A DNA stretch of 64,000 bases from Candidatus Bathyarchaeota archaeon (GTDB lineage: Archaea; Thermoproteota; Bathyarchaeia; TCS64): NCBI GenBank assembly GCA_016783455.1, contig JADHWN010000011.1, positions 1 to 64,000 of the forward strand, given 5' to 3'. Positions 33,980 through 42,912 of the stretch are shown here, piece after piece. Both the position numbers and the translations under genes were made by a program. Under the pieces are notes generated by a model. It was given only the letters and a program-made list of their open reading frames with translations, did not search any database and was not told where the DNA came from. Positions within the stretch are counted from its first letter, which is position 1, and every line of letters begins with the position of its first letter.

Positions 33980-34633
33980 ATGGTTTTTCCTGTTGAGAGC
34001 GAGGATAGGGCACTCCGTAATCTGCTTATGATGTGCCAGGACCACGCGAGGCTGGTCGTCGAGATCTACCGCAAGGTCCTGATGATGATCGATAAACTTG
34101 TGAAAGGCGACAACTCGGACATGAATGTGCTCCTCGCCGATGTGGAGAAGTTACAGCTGGAATCATTGGAGATCAAGAGGAACATTGCGAAGGAACTCCA
34201 CGAGACGGGCAACCTCCTCTTCAACCGTGAGGACCTCTACCGCCTCATAAGCAAGGCAGGCGAGGTGATAGACCTCATCGAGTCCACAGGTGTCCGTCTC
34301 AGCGTCATCGGGGAGAGGAACTGGAAGATCCCCTCCCACATCGGTGTGGGCCTCGTGGAGATGGCCGACGCCGCCTTCGACATCCTCATCAAGCTCAGGG
34401 AGAGTCTCATCAGCCTAGGCTTCAACTCGCAACGCTCAGTCGAGCTGACAAGCGAGGTAGAAGAGGGAGAGCGGAAGGTGGACTCCATCCACAGAAAACT
34501 GGACATTGACATCGTCACCAGCAAGGCGGAGCTACCCCTCATACTCATCATAAGGGACGTCGCCACGAAGCTGGAGGAGATGGTGGACACCGCAGCTGAC
34601 GAGGCGGACCTCATCAGGATTCTCGCACTCTAG
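33980..34633 (+). CDS. DUF47/PhoU-like protein
   Basis: 217 aa, all helical, with the PhoU/DUF47 pattern (RLVVEIYRKVLMMIDKL, VEEGERKVDSIHRKLD). Members often accompany phosphate (Pit) transporters and bind metal; no transporter is adjacent here. It precedes endA by 11 bp, so the two are probably cotranscribed. Confidence 0.75.
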   Translation: MVFPVESEDRALRNLLMMCQDHARLVVEIYRKVLMMIDKLVKGDNSDMNVLLADVEKLQLESLEIKRNIAKELHETGNLLFNREDLYRLISKAGEVIDLIESTGVRLSVIGERNWKIPSHIGVGLVEMADAAFDILIKLRESLISLGFNSQRSVELTSEVEEGERKVDSIHRKLDIDIVTSKAELPLILIIRDVATKLEEMVDTAADEADLIRILAL

Positions 34634-34644
34634 GGCTGGACGAA

Positions 34645-35199
34645 GTGGACGAGACAACTATAGCCGTCGAGGCCCTCGCGGACAATAGGCTTATCGTCTG
34701 GAACCCCTCAGAGGCCAGGAGGCTCTACAATAACGGGTTCTACGGGAAACCCCTGGGCATACCCAAGCCCCGGGAGGACTTCGAGGCACCCCTCGTTCTC
34801 GACCCCATCGAAGGCCTCTACCTGCTGGAGAAGGGACTCATCCAGGTGGTCTCAGGGCCCGACAAGACAGAGATGACCCTCGACGAGTTGAGGGAGACGA
34901 CACTGGCCATCCTCGAAAGGCTGGACATGAAATACGCCGTCTACCGCAACCTGAGGGAGAGGGGGTACGTCGTAACCCCTGGCATCAAATATGGATGCGA
35001 CTTCGCAGTCTATGAGCATGGCCCGGGCGTCGACCATGCCCCCTTCATCGTCCAGGTGAAGAGCTCCGGGGACGGGCTGACCGCCCCGGAGATAGTCGAG
35101 GCCGGGAGGCTCGCGACCACCGTCAGGAAGACGTTCCTCATCGCCCTGGTCGACGGCGAGGACATCAGGTTCCTGAGCTTCAAGTGGTGGAAGCCCTAA
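34645..35199 (+). CDS. endA: tRNA-splicing endonuclease EndA
   Basis: 184 aa, GTG start. C-terminal catalytic domain with the triad Tyr116 (KYGCDFAVYE), His131 (GVDHAPF) and Lys162 (VRKTFLIA). It cuts the bulge-helix-bulge motif at tRNA and rRNA intron borders. At this length it fits the alpha-type subunit that assembles as a homotetramer, or with a partner beta subunit elsewhere in the genome. Confidence 0.93.
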   Translation: MDETTIAVEALADNRLIVWNPSEARRLYNNGFYGKPLGIPKPREDFEAPLVLDPIEGLYLLEKGLIQVVSGPDKTEMTLDELRETTLAILERLDMKYAVYRNLRERGYVVTPGIKYGCDFAVYEHGPGVDHAPFIVQVKSSGDGLTAPEIVEAGRLATTVRKTFLIALVDGEDIRFLSFKWWKP

Positions 35200-35216
35200 G
35201 TCACGCTTAACCTACG

Positions 35217-35594
35217 CTAGGTCAGAGTCGGCAGCCTCAGGATATAGACGGTGACTCCAGAGGCCACAAGAAACATGGCTCCTCTGAAAATGAGCTGATC
35301 CACGAAGAAGAACGCTGAGATGGAGATTGCTGCCCACATGAGGCCGAGGGCCCGGATCTTGGTATCCCGTTTCAAGCCTCTCCCCGCTTGATAGTTTTCA
35401 ATGGTCTCTCCAAATAGTTCGCTACGTAGTATCCATGCATGCATCCTCTTGGAGCTCCTTAGATAGCATGCAGCCGCCAGTATCACGAACGGTGTCGTAG
35501 GCAGCACAGGCAGAAAGAGGCCAATAGCGCCCAGGACAAGGGCCAAGGTCCCAATGACAAGATAGATGACCCGTTTCACTTGACTAGTGAACAT
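35217..35594 (-). CDS. DUF454 family membrane protein
   Basis: 125 aa from the ATG at 35594 (GGAGGTATTG-type upstream site). Hydrophobic segments at about 8-28, 30-48 and 80-118. LPVLPTTPFVILAAACYLRSSKR is the YbaN/DUF454 signature (quoted segment from residues about 28-50 in two blocks: LPTTPF and CYLRSSKR). Inner-membrane family of unknown function. Confidence 0.82.
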   Translation of the reverse strand: MFTSQVKRVIYLVIGTLALVLGAIGLFLPVLPTTPFVILAAACYLRSSKRMHAWILRSELFGETIENYQAGRGLKRDTKIRALGLMWAAISISAFFFVDQLIFRGAMFLVASGVTVYILRLPTLT

Positions 35595-35947
35595 GCCTCC
35601 CAATACCTCCCGCTCTCGTTATGATGAAGTGCGTCTTTTAAACCTGACCACGCAAGTATCGTGACCTCGTAATTCCTCAGCCAAGTGATTGAGACTCATG
35701 ATCTTAATGCTCAAACCTGTAAAGCCGATTGATCCCCACACGTGAAGACAACAAGATGGTGAAGTATGCTTCCGAGCCATTCGAAAAAGGTTTTTCAGAG
35801 CCCGGTCGATGATGGGTTTTCTGTGATGATGGCTGCCCTGCAGGTCAACGTTCACTCATATCTGTTTGTAGCATGTATTCTGAAACCACATTTTCTCCAC
35901 TTTTGGAAGACTTTCCCAATATCGGATGTCCGTGTCAAAAAAGGGTA

Positions 35948-36027
35948 AATATTATTCCTTTATCCCAATTAATGGGAAATAGTTCCTAAATTCTTCAGAG
36001 AAGCTTTATATCTGAATATTATTCCTT
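35948..36027 (+). promoter_or_regulatory. Promoter and direct repeats upstream of a winged-helix gene
   Basis: AATATTATTCCTT occurs at 35948-35960 and again at about 36015-36027, on either side of a TATA box CTTTATAT (36004-36011). CCCAATTAATGGG lies between them at about 35964-35976. The repeats are candidate operators for autoregulation by the 36053 regulator. The rest of the 35595-36052 gap shows no credible gene. Confidence 0.4.
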
Positions 36028-36052
36028 AATAACTTGGATTAAGGTGAATCGT

Positions 36053-36307
36053 ATGAGGAGAAACGACCTGGACATCTGCGCCGATATACTGAACGTCGCA
36101 CAGAGCGGAGCTAGGAAGACCCAGATAGTCTATCAGGCCAACCTGAACTTCAAGATCGTGAAGAGGTACCTGGAGAGGCTGACCAACGGTGGAATGCTGG
36201 ACTCCGAGGAGAGCAGGTTCTATACTACTGAGAAGGGGGTCGACTTCATAGAGAACTACAGGGCCCTAATCTCCCCCATGAAGGCATTGGAGATGGCCCA
36301 AGTATGA
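36053..36307 (+). CDS. Winged-helix transcriptional regulator
   Basis: 84 aa from the ATG at 36053, with GGTGA 6 bases before it. Compact archaeal winged helix: ICADILNVAQSGARKTQIVYQANLN (helices 1-2, in two blocks IVYQANLN and DILNVAQ), KRYLERLTNGGML recognition region and a FYTTEKGVDFI wing. Related to the regulator at 40430-40720. It overlaps a 25-residue membrane peptide gene by 4 bp. Possibly represses its own promoter through the flanking direct repeats. Confidence 0.82.
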   Translation: MRRNDLDICADILNVAQSGARKTQIVYQANLNFKIVKRYLERLTNGGMLDSEESRFYTTEKGVDFIENYRALISPMKALEMAQV

Positions 36308-36381
36308 TCTGGCTATTCAGCGCCATACTCTTGATTGCCACACTGGCGACGGGCCTGTCCCTACGCCGGAGCAGGTATTAG
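36304..36381 (+). CDS. 25-residue single-span membrane peptide
   Basis: Begins ATGATC, sharing ATGA with the stop of the winged-helix gene, so translation would be coupled. The product (MIWLFSAILLIATLATG, then LSLRRSRY) is one hydrophobic span with a basic tail, as in known small membrane regulators. Too short for statistical support; the exact start-stop overlap and clean membrane pattern are the evidence. It might tether or modulate the regulator. Confidence 0.45.
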   Translation: MIWLFSAILLIATLATGLSLRRSRY

Positions 36382-36689
36382 ACCACGGATCGTTTTCACC
36401 GGTTACTAATATTTCATCCTTCGGTGGAGTTTGCATATGAAATGCGCGCGCCTCCGAGCCCAGGCACTCCTAAATGGACCTACCGGATATGGTCGCCCCA
36501 GAGAGACGGACATGGCTGCTCCTCCCCCTCACGATCATCCATCCGTTTTCCGTGGGTAGGTTACGTAGGAACAATGGGTGCCGTAGCGTTAGTCGAACAA
36601 GTAGACGAAAAGTAGTTACAAGCGCGAGATCTGATAGGGCGGTTTCTACTCGTAGCTGGAAATCCCTTTAAACGAGGAGGTCGTTTCTA
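36382..36689. other. Intergenic region without a supported gene
   Basis: 308 bases. Short open frames on the plus strand (from 36424 and 36474) have no family resemblance and overlap each other. A GAGGAGG site near its end serves the GTG start at 36690. No tRNA or repeat of note. Confidence 0.4.
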
Positions 36690-37304
36690 GTGAATTGGTG
36701 CGAGATGATTCATCGCTTCGGGAACAGGATAGACGAGCTCGAGGGAGTCGTCAGGGAGATCGCTATTGACATCACGACGGGGACCTTCGTGGAGAGGCTC
36801 TCCCCCGAGGAGCTCTGGGAGAAGACCAATGAGCGGGTCTCCCTCGTCTCCGACCTCATCGACGAGCTCAAGGAGTACCTCTTCATCCTGAAGCCCGAGA
36901 GCGTACCCACCTTCCAGAGGCACGTCACCGGCATCCACGAGCGCCTCGACGTCTTCCAGGAGACGCTGAAGATGGACGCAGACGACGAGCACAGGAGCCA
37001 GGTCTCCATAGACGAGCTGAGGCAGGCCCTCGTCAAGATCTCCGACTTCATCAGCCTCTGCCGTGAGACAGGGGAGAACCCCTCCGAGGTCATAAACGAG
37101 ATTCTCACCCTGAAGGAGAACCAGGCCACTGACGCCCTTCCAGTGACCCAGGACAAGATGGGTCCCCTAGGGGACCTGCTGAAGGGAGCCCAAGCCTTGC
37201 ATGGGAAGCTCGAAGGGCTCTATGCTGAGATGGGATACCAGCTAGAGGCCCTCAAGAAGGAGTACGACGAGCTCTACTTCAGTCTCAAGAGGAAAGAGGA
37301 GTAG
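36690..37304 (+). CDS. Helical/coiled-coil protein of unknown function
   Basis: 204 aa, GTG start 8 bases after GGAGGT. Almost entirely alpha-helical and acidic (RIDELEGVVREIAIDI; DELRQALVKISDFISLC; YQLEALKKEYDELYFSLK). I do not recognise a family. It converges on rfcL with a 4-base gap. Codon use resembles its neighbours, so it is probably a real resident gene. Confidence 0.65.
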   Translation: MNWCEMIHRFGNRIDELEGVVREIAIDITTGTFVERLSPEELWEKTNERVSLVSDLIDELKEYLFILKPESVPTFQRHVTGIHERLDVFQETLKMDADDEHRSQVSIDELRQALVKISDFISLCRETGENPSEVINEILTLKENQATDALPVTQDKMGPLGDLLKGAQALHGKLEGLYAEMGYQLEALKKEYDELYFSLKRKEE

Positions 37305-37308
37305 GCCC

Positions 37309-38736
37309 TCAGCTCTTCAGCCATTTGGACTGCTTGTCGTCCAGATCCAGCCAGCCCGTGATCTCGTCGGCCATCCCGGGGTCCCCGTCGACCATGACCT
37401 TGACGAGGGGGATGACCTCGGCCACCGCCTCCTTCGAGGAGATGTGGCACCTCTCGGCCACCTTCGCGGCGACCTCGTTCCTCCTCCTCCGGCTCTGATA
37501 CGTCCTACGGTATCTCCAGACGAGCTGGGGGGGCCTGAAGTAGGGTATCAGCCAGGCGTTGCCTCCCCGGACCCACTGGGCTCCGACCTCCCTGAGCCCG
37601 TTGTTCACAGTGCGCCAGTCGTTCCCTAGGTACTTGACGGGCTTGACCTCGATGCCCTCCCTGCTCTCCGTCACCGTGAAGGCCCCCGGGGGGAATCCGA
37701 GGGTCGCCGTCTTCTCCCTGACCTGGCTGAGGAGGCCGGTCCCAGTCGAGTAGAGCTTGGAGAGGGCGACTCCCCCCGTCATCTCGTTGAACATGTACTT
37801 GAGGAGGCGGTAGGCCTGGGTCCTCTGCGCCCTGGTCTGGTGGATATCCGCCCTGGAGAGGGCCTCCATCCCCCTGACGAGATCCCTGGGGCTGTCCAGT
37901 ACCACGGGGAGGTTCTCGTATATCCAGTCGAAGAGGGTGTCATAGTCGATGTGGGCTGAGGAGATGACACTACGGGCCTCCTTCAGGCTCTTCGCTGAGA
38001 ACATCTTGTTGAGGGCGTCAGGGGTGTAGTCCTTTCTGTCCCGCTCCCCTAGCCCCCCGATGTCTTGGATGGTGACTCTCTCCTTGCCTCGGGAGACAGT
38101 CTCGAGGTCGTTGAGTGTGGACCTGAGATCCCCCTGGGATCTGTCCGCGAGGTGCTCCAGGACCTCCAAGTCCACGGCGATGCCCAGCTCCGCTGCGCAC
38201 TCCCGGAGCCTACGCACCATGGCACCGAAGGGGACGGGTGAGAATTCGATGAGAGTAGAGAGGTCGACGAGGGGCCTGAACTTGTCCTGCCACTTCTCCC
38301 CGGGGGATGTGGCGATGAGGACGATGGGTATCATCGTCTCCTTGATGATGTCCCTGATGGATGTTATGCCCCCCCGGTCCTGCTGTCCGCTCACCCCCTC
38401 CAACTCGTCGAAGAGGATCATGCGGCGCTTACCCGTGATCGTGACGGTCTGGAAAGAGGCCCTCCCCACAAGCTCCTCTAGACGCTTCTTCGTCCTGAAG
38501 TCGCTGGCGTTGACCTCTAGGAGGTCGAGGTTCAGGTCGTTGGCGAGGGCGACGACGCAGGAGGTCTTCCCCACGCCCGGGGGGCCGTGGAGGAATGCAG
38601 CGCGCTCCTTGGGGATCCCCTTCTCCCACGACCTGACCCAGGTCCTAAACTGGCTCAGCGCCCTCTCGTTGCCCACGACCTCGGCCTGGCAGCTAGGCCT
38701 GAACCTGTGGGTCCAGGGCTGGTTCTCAGCGGTCAT
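37309..38736 (-). CDS. rfcL: Replication factor C large subunit
   Basis: 475 aa. AAA+ ATPase: Walker A HGPPGVGKTS, Walker B MILFDELEGV, sensor 1 IATSPGEKW, sensor 2 region GDLRSTLNDLE, then a collar domain and a basic C-terminal tail. It loads the PCNA sliding clamp together with RfcS, whose gene is directly upstream and overlaps by 4 bp. A canonical C-terminal PCNA-binding box is not obvious; the protein ends DDKQSKWLKS. Confidence 0.95.
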   Translation of the reverse strand: MTAENQPWTHRFRPSCQAEVVGNERALSQFRTWVRSWEKGIPKERAAFLHGPPGVGKTSCVVALANDLNLDLLEVNASDFRTKKRLEELVGRASFQTVTITGKRRMILFDELEGVSGQQDRGGITSIRDIIKETMIPIVLIATSPGEKWQDKFRPLVDLSTLIEFSPVPFGAMVRRLRECAAELGIAVDLEVLEHLADRSQGDLRSTLNDLETVSRGKERVTIQDIGGLGERDRKDYTPDALNKMFSAKSLKEARSVISSAHIDYDTLFDWIYENLPVVLDSPRDLVRGMEALSRADIHQTRAQRTQAYRLLKYMFNEMTGGVALSKLYSTGTGLLSQVREKTATLGFPPGAFTVTESREGIEVKPVKYLGNDWRTVNNGLREVGAQWVRGGNAWLIPYFRPPQLVWRYRRTYQSRRRRNEVAAKVAERCHISSKEAVAEVIPLVKVMVDGDPGMADEITGWLDLDDKQSKWLKS

Positions 38737-39704
38737 CCGTTTATCTCTTCCCCGATGATGACGAGCTTCGCTACGAGGGTGCTCAGCTGTATTTCGGCTC
38801 GCGCGCCCTGTGTGAGGCGGTAGTCGATCTCGCCGATTGTGTCTGAGAGCCTGACCTTATACCTCTCTGGGATATTGAGCCTGAGCACCTCCGAGTAGAT
38901 GAGGCGTATGATGTCATCGGCGGCAAGCCCTTCGTCTATGAGGAGGCCTCGGAGGACCTCGCGGGCTTCCATGAATTGCCCCTTGAGCCCCAGGTTGATG
39001 AGCTCGCGGACCCTGCCGGGGCTCACCCTGCCCAGGACGCTGTAGATGGTCACGTCATCAATCTCCCCGCTCTGGGTCGCTGCAGCGGCCTGGAGGAGGT
39101 TGGTGGCCTTCCTGAGATCCCCCGTCGAGGCCTCGTAGATGGCCTCAAGCCCCTCCGGTAGGAGGTTGAGCTTCTCGTTGTCGGCGATATGCTTGATCCA
39201 TCCCTTGGCGTCCTCCTCGCCGAGAGGGCCAAAGCGGAAGACGCTGCAGCGGCTCTGGATGGGCTCGATGATGTTCTCAGAGTAGTTGCCGATGAGGACG
39301 AAGCGGCATGTACGGGTGTAGATCTCCATGGTGCGGCGGAGGGCATGCTGGGCTGCGGAGGTTAGGCTGTCGGCCTCGTCCATGATGAGTATCTTGAATT
39401 GGACCTCGCTCGCGATGGCGGCGGTGCGGGCGAAGTTCTTCACCTTCTCCCTGATGACGTTGATGCCCCTCTCGTCGCTGGCGTTGAGCTCTAGGGTGTA
39501 GTTCTGGTACGCCGGGCCGTAGAGGTCCCTGGCCAATGCGAGGATGCTCGTCGTCTTACCCGTGCCGGCGGGGCCCACGAAGAGGAGGTGGGGGAGGTTC
39601 CTGTCCTTGACGAAGCTCTTGAGCCTGGAGACGATCTCCGTCTGGTTCCACATCTCGTCAAGTGCCTTGGGGCGATACTTCTCCGCCCACATGCCGCTGC
39701 TCAT
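38733..39704 (-). CDS. rfcS: Replication factor C small subunit
   Basis: 323 aa. The RFC box WAEKYRPKALDEM, Walker A GPAGTGKTT, Walker B ILIMDEADSLT, the SRC motif (IQSRCSVFRF) and GDLRKATNLLQ are all present; full family length. It forms the clamp-loader pentamer with RfcL. First gene of the rfcS-rfcL pair. Confidence 0.97.
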   Translation of the reverse strand: MSSGMWAEKYRPKALDEMWNQTEIVSRLKSFVKDRNLPHLLFVGPAGTGKTTSILALARDLYGPAYQNYTLELNASDERGINVIREKVKNFARTAAIASEVQFKILIMDEADSLTSAAQHALRRTMEIYTRTCRFVLIGNYSENIIEPIQSRCSVFRFGPLGEEDAKGWIKHIADNEKLNLLPEGLEAIYEASTGDLRKATNLLQAAAATQSGEIDDVTIYSVLGRVSPGRVRELINLGLKGQFMEAREVLRGLLIDEGLAADDIIRLIYSEVLRLNIPERYKVRLSDTIGEIDYRLTQGARAEIQLSTLVAKLVIIGEEING

Positions 39705-39792
39705 AATTTGTCCCTCCTATACAGGTATTCCACCGTTTTAAACTTTGAACTATTGGCGGAGCAATTAAAACACATGCAGTGAGCCATCGGTC

Positions 39793-40272
39793 TCAGACCC
39801 AGCCTACTCTCTCCGCATCCCATTCTCTTAGCATTCGTGCAAGTTCGCCTATGTGGTGAGCGTTGTGTCGCAGCAAGTAGAGAAGCTTCACATGTACATT
39901 GGGCAGCCACTCTTTGAAACCGTCGTTCCTCTCCAAGTCGCTATCGTCCTTAGTGTCAAAGAATTCGCTAATCTCCCCCTCAAGCCTTCCCTGATATTCG
40001 AGTAGGACAGCCTTGCTTGGATAGTATTTCTCGGGGTCGTCGGCCTTGTATTTGGGATCCCCGTACAATCTTCCCCATCCCATTCCCTCCGGCGTGTCTC
40101 TGAAGTAGAACTCCTGGGTGGCTATGATGTGGTAGACGGTGTCTGAGAAGGTCCAGTCATTGTAGGTCCTGTTCCAGAATCCTTCCGGTACTTTATCAAT
40201 CGTTTGACGGAGCATGTTCCAGCTGCTCTTGAACTGAGACAGCAACGCCTCACAAGCGGTCCTTGTTACCAT
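39793..40272 (-). CDS. DinB-like four-helix protein
   Basis: 159 aa. DinB/YfiT-type bundle with the likely metal triad: His in DTVYHIIATQEFYF and two His in LLRHNAHHIGEL. Family members are metal-dependent thiol transferases or hydrolases, mostly unassigned. Monocistronic; no partner gene indicates the substrate. Confidence 0.75.
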   Translation of the reverse strand: MVTRTACEALLSQFKSSWNMLRQTIDKVPEGFWNRTYNDWTFSDTVYHIIATQEFYFRDTPEGMGWGRLYGDPKYKADDPEKYYPSKAVLLEYQGRLEGEISEFFDTKDDSDLERNDGFKEWLPNVHVKLLYLLRHNAHHIGELARMLREWDAERVGWV

Positions 40273-40429
40273 GATTCAGCATAGGTTGAAGATGATATAA
40301 CGGTTTAGAGCTTAGAATGGATATCTGTACCGCCCCTTATGCTCCCTCTGTCCTTTTTTCAATATATGTCTAGAGTCTAATAGCTACTGCTAGAGCTGAA
40401 GACTTAAAAAGAAAACAAAAAAGGGAAAT

Positions 40430-40720
40430 TTATGCCTGCGAATAGACATCCTCGATTGGCAGCAGTTTCCTCGCGTCGTCAAAGTATCTCAGCACGGCAA
40501 CGCCTTTGTCGGTGATCACATACCTCCGCCTCGAACGCCCGCTCCCGTCCCCCGACTCCTCGGAGATGAGCCCCTGCTCCAGCAGCTGGCCTAGCACCCT
40601 CTGAGTCGGCTTCCAAGACAGGTTCGCAGCGTACATTATGCGGGTCGGCTTGTCCACGCCGTCCCGCACGGCCGACAGTATGCTCAACCGGATCTCTAAC
40701 CTTGACCTTCTAGGAGACAT
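40430..40720 (-). CDS. Winged-helix transcriptional regulator
   Basis: 96 aa from the ATG at 40720. LSILSAVRDGVDKPTRIMYAANLS region (blocks LSILSAVRDG and RIMYAANLSW), QRVLGQLLEQGLISEE and the RRYVITDKGVAVLRYF wing match the compact archaeal winged-helix family of the gene at 36053. It lies 48 bp downstream of the pilin-like gene in the same direction, so it may regulate pilin expression. Confidence 0.82.
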   Translation of the reverse strand: MSPRRSRLEIRLSILSAVRDGVDKPTRIMYAANLSWKPTQRVLGQLLEQGLISEESGDGSGRSRRRYVITDKGVAVLRYFDDARKLLPIEDVYSQA

Positions 40721-40768
40721 CACAGCCACACTCCAGCACAGCAGCCAAAGGAGCTTACGCCCCTGAGC

Positions 40769-41311
40769 CTACTGCGTGGTCGCCGACTCCACGTTCACTT
40801 CAGTGATGTAGTTGGCGTTGTTCGTGTAGACGGAGATGCTTATCGCGGTGCCGATGTCATCGAGCTGGACGTTGTCAGGATCCTGGATGTACACAAGCAG
40901 CTCACAACCACTCTGCAGCGGAACATCACCCGACACAACGGAGTAGTTATATGTCTGCCAGGTGAATCCGCCGGTCATATCCGTGTAGTTGCAGACTGTG
41001 AAGTCCTCTGTTACGCTTGTGCCAGCTGGCACGCGGTAGATGAAGACGTCCGCCCATTCCTCCTCGACGCCTCTGACGGAGATCTTGTCGATGAGTACGT
41101 CCTTCCCGCCCAGGTTCTGCAGCTTGAAGGCGCCGATGGCGCCGGTGCCGTTCACCCAGATGTGAGGCTTGCTTAGGGCTATCTGCTCGTTCTCTGTCCT
41201 GGTCATTGTGATGTTGGTTGCGTAGTATGTTGCGACGGCTGCGAGTAGCACGGCTACGACGAGTAGTATGAGTGTTGACACGACTTCGCCTAGTGCTTTT
41301 CTATTCCTCAT
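40769..41311 (-). CDS. Archaeal type IV pilin-like secreted protein
   Basis: 180 aa. Short basic N-terminus (MRNRKALGE) directly before a hydrophobic helix (VVSTLILLVVAVLLAAVATYY), the class III signal layout cleaved by an archaeal prepilin peptidase near the Ala-Leu-Gly. The mature part is beta-rich, with two cysteines (VCNYTD, SGCELL) that could form a disulfide and several N-glycosylation sequons. No pilus ATPase or platform gene is nearby. Confidence 0.75.
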   Translation of the reverse strand: MRNRKALGEVVSTLILLVVAVLLAAVATYYATNITMTRTENEQIALSKPHIWVNGTGAIGAFKLQNLGGKDVLIDKISVRGVEEEWADVFIYRVPAGTSVTEDFTVCNYTDMTGGFTWQTYNYSVVSGDVPLQSGCELLVYIQDPDNVQLDDIGTAISISVYTNNANYITEVNVESATTQ

Positions 41312-41626
41312 TTTCTAACCACCTTTTAGGTTACCCGTACCAAGTGGACCCTGTATCTGGATATGTTCGTTTGTGTGTAGCTGAAATCTACAGCAAGGAT
41401 ACGTTACGGAGATAAGGATTACCATAACGTACGTCGATTTTGATCATTTTCGACGCCTTTCTGTGAACCGTCTGCACAATTTAACCAAAATATAGCCGTT
41501 ATTCCTATCGCGAAAGTGTCGTTTATCGTTGATGTTCTTTCATTCTGAGAGGAAAACGTCGTCTCTTAACCATCTGTACGGGGATAAAGGATTAATAATG
41601 AAACCTTAACCTATTGTAGGATTTAC
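41312..41626. other. Divergent intergenic region of the pilin and CoA transferase genes
   Basis: 315 bases, relatively AT-rich. An A/T-rich block near 41585-41600 (GGATTAATAATG) is a possible TATA element for the CoA transferase. No gene, tRNA or repeat is visible. Confidence 0.35.
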
Positions 41627-42793
41627 ATGGCTAAGATACTTGAAGATATCAGGATTCTAGACTTCACCCATGTCTGGTTCGGTCCGTACTGCACGATGAT
41701 GCTGGCGGAGCTGGGCGCGGAGGTCATCAAGGTGGAGCCCCCTTGGGGGACCATCGGGCGCCTCGGCCCAGGTGCACTGTTCAAGCAGGTGAGCACCACC
41801 TTCTACGCCTTGAACCTCAACAAGAAGGACATCTCGGTCGACCTGAAGAGCGAGGAGGGGAAGTCTATAATCAAGGAGCTGATAAAGCAGTCAGATGTCG
41901 TCGTCCAGAACTTCGTCCCTGGGACTCTGGAGCGGTTAGGCTTCAGCTACGAAGTCCAGAAGGAGCTCAACCCCAAGATCATATACGCGGCCCTCTCGGG
42001 ATTCGGTCAATCCGGCCCGTACAGCAAGTACGCATCCTATGCAGTCATCGCCGAGGCTATGAGCGGTCACACGTTCAGCAACGCAAGGAGCATACGGGGC
42101 GATGGCCCCCCCTCATCACTGGCAGGCGCAATCGGCGATATTGGTCCAGCCACATTCGCTGCCTTCGCAATCACGGCTGCTATACGTCACAGAGATAGGA
42201 CCGGCGAGGGACAGATGGTGGACATCAACCAAACGGACACCATGATCGCCTTCAACACATGTAGCTCGGTAGGCCACGCCCTCTGGACGGATAGCGGCCA
42301 GACACCGCCTGAGAGGAGGAGGAGCGACGACCCCACACGCATCGGCGGCATGTATAAGGTCAGCGACGGCTGGGTGCAGCTGATGGGTGCCAGGGCGAAG
42401 GCCCTCGAGAGCCTGAAGGAGGCCCTCGGGGTCGAGGAGCTCACCAACGACATGCTGAAGGGGCACATCGAGAAGATGACCCGCCGCGAGGCGTTCAAGT
42501 TCCTGGGTGACATGGGCTTCCCGTCGGCTCCGGTGTACGAGGCCCATGAGGCCATGGACGACCCCCACCTCCTGGACCGAGGTATGTGGGTCAAGGTGTC
42601 CCAACCAGCCGTGGGCGAGTACAGGGTGCCCAACTTCCCTGCGAAGTTCTACAAGACCCCAGGCGAGGTCGTCTCAGGCGCCCCCATGCTGGGGCAGCAC
42701 ACCGAGGAGGTCCTGACGACGATGCTAGGCTATACCACGGAGCAGGTCAAGGCCCTGGAGAAAGAGGGCAAGGTCGTCTGCTGGAGAGAGTAA
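41627..42793 (+). CDS. Type III CoA transferase (CaiB/BaiF family), copy 1
   Basis: 388 aa. FTHVWFGPYCTMMLAELGAEVIKVE (blocks THVWFGPYCT and GAEVIKVEPPWG), LNLNKKDISVDLK and ALSGFGQSGPY are diagnostic. The acyl-CoA-forming aspartate is in GQMVDINQTDT. It moves CoA between carboxylic acids. A paralogue of the same length and very similar N-terminus is encoded at 49285-50472, so they may form a heteromer. Substrates unknown. A hairpin/T-tract terminator overlaps the stop codon. Confidence 0.93.
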   Translation: MAKILEDIRILDFTHVWFGPYCTMMLAELGAEVIKVEPPWGTIGRLGPGALFKQVSTTFYALNLNKKDISVDLKSEEGKSIIKELIKQSDVVVQNFVPGTLERLGFSYEVQKELNPKIIYAALSGFGQSGPYSKYASYAVIAEAMSGHTFSNARSIRGDGPPSSLAGAIGDIGPATFAAFAITAAIRHRDRTGEGQMVDINQTDTMIAFNTCSSVGHALWTDSGQTPPERRRSDDPTRIGGMYKVSDGWVQLMGARAKALESLKEALGVEELTNDMLKGHIEKMTRREAFKFLGDMGFPSAPVYEAHEAMDDPHLLDRGMWVKVSQPAVGEYRVPNFPAKFYKTPGEVVSGAPMLGQHTEEVLTTMLGYTTEQVKALEKEGKVVCWRE

Positions 42794-42814
42794 CTCTCCC
42801 CAATCCTTTTTTCT
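42783..42814 (+). terminator. Hairpin plus T-tract terminator
   Basis: GGAGAG/CTCTCC stem spanning the CoA transferase stop codon, followed by CAATCCTTTTTTCT. Confidence 0.6.
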
Positions 42815-42912
42815 TGTATTCATCGAGTCTAGTGTACACTTTGAGTGATAAATTATCAAGAAAATGAAGAGAGAATATCCCGTTTTTCTCTCATAAGAAT
42901 TTTGAAGTGGTT

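Noticed and set aside
35619-35948. Open frames on both strands upstream of the winged-helix gene
   Set aside because: No conserved pattern, atypical composition, and no promoter or ribosome-binding support.
36382-36671. Small genes starting at 36424 or 36474
   Set aside because: The frames overlap each other, are Ser/Arg/Pro-rich without pattern, and have no ribosome-binding site. Kept as intergenic.
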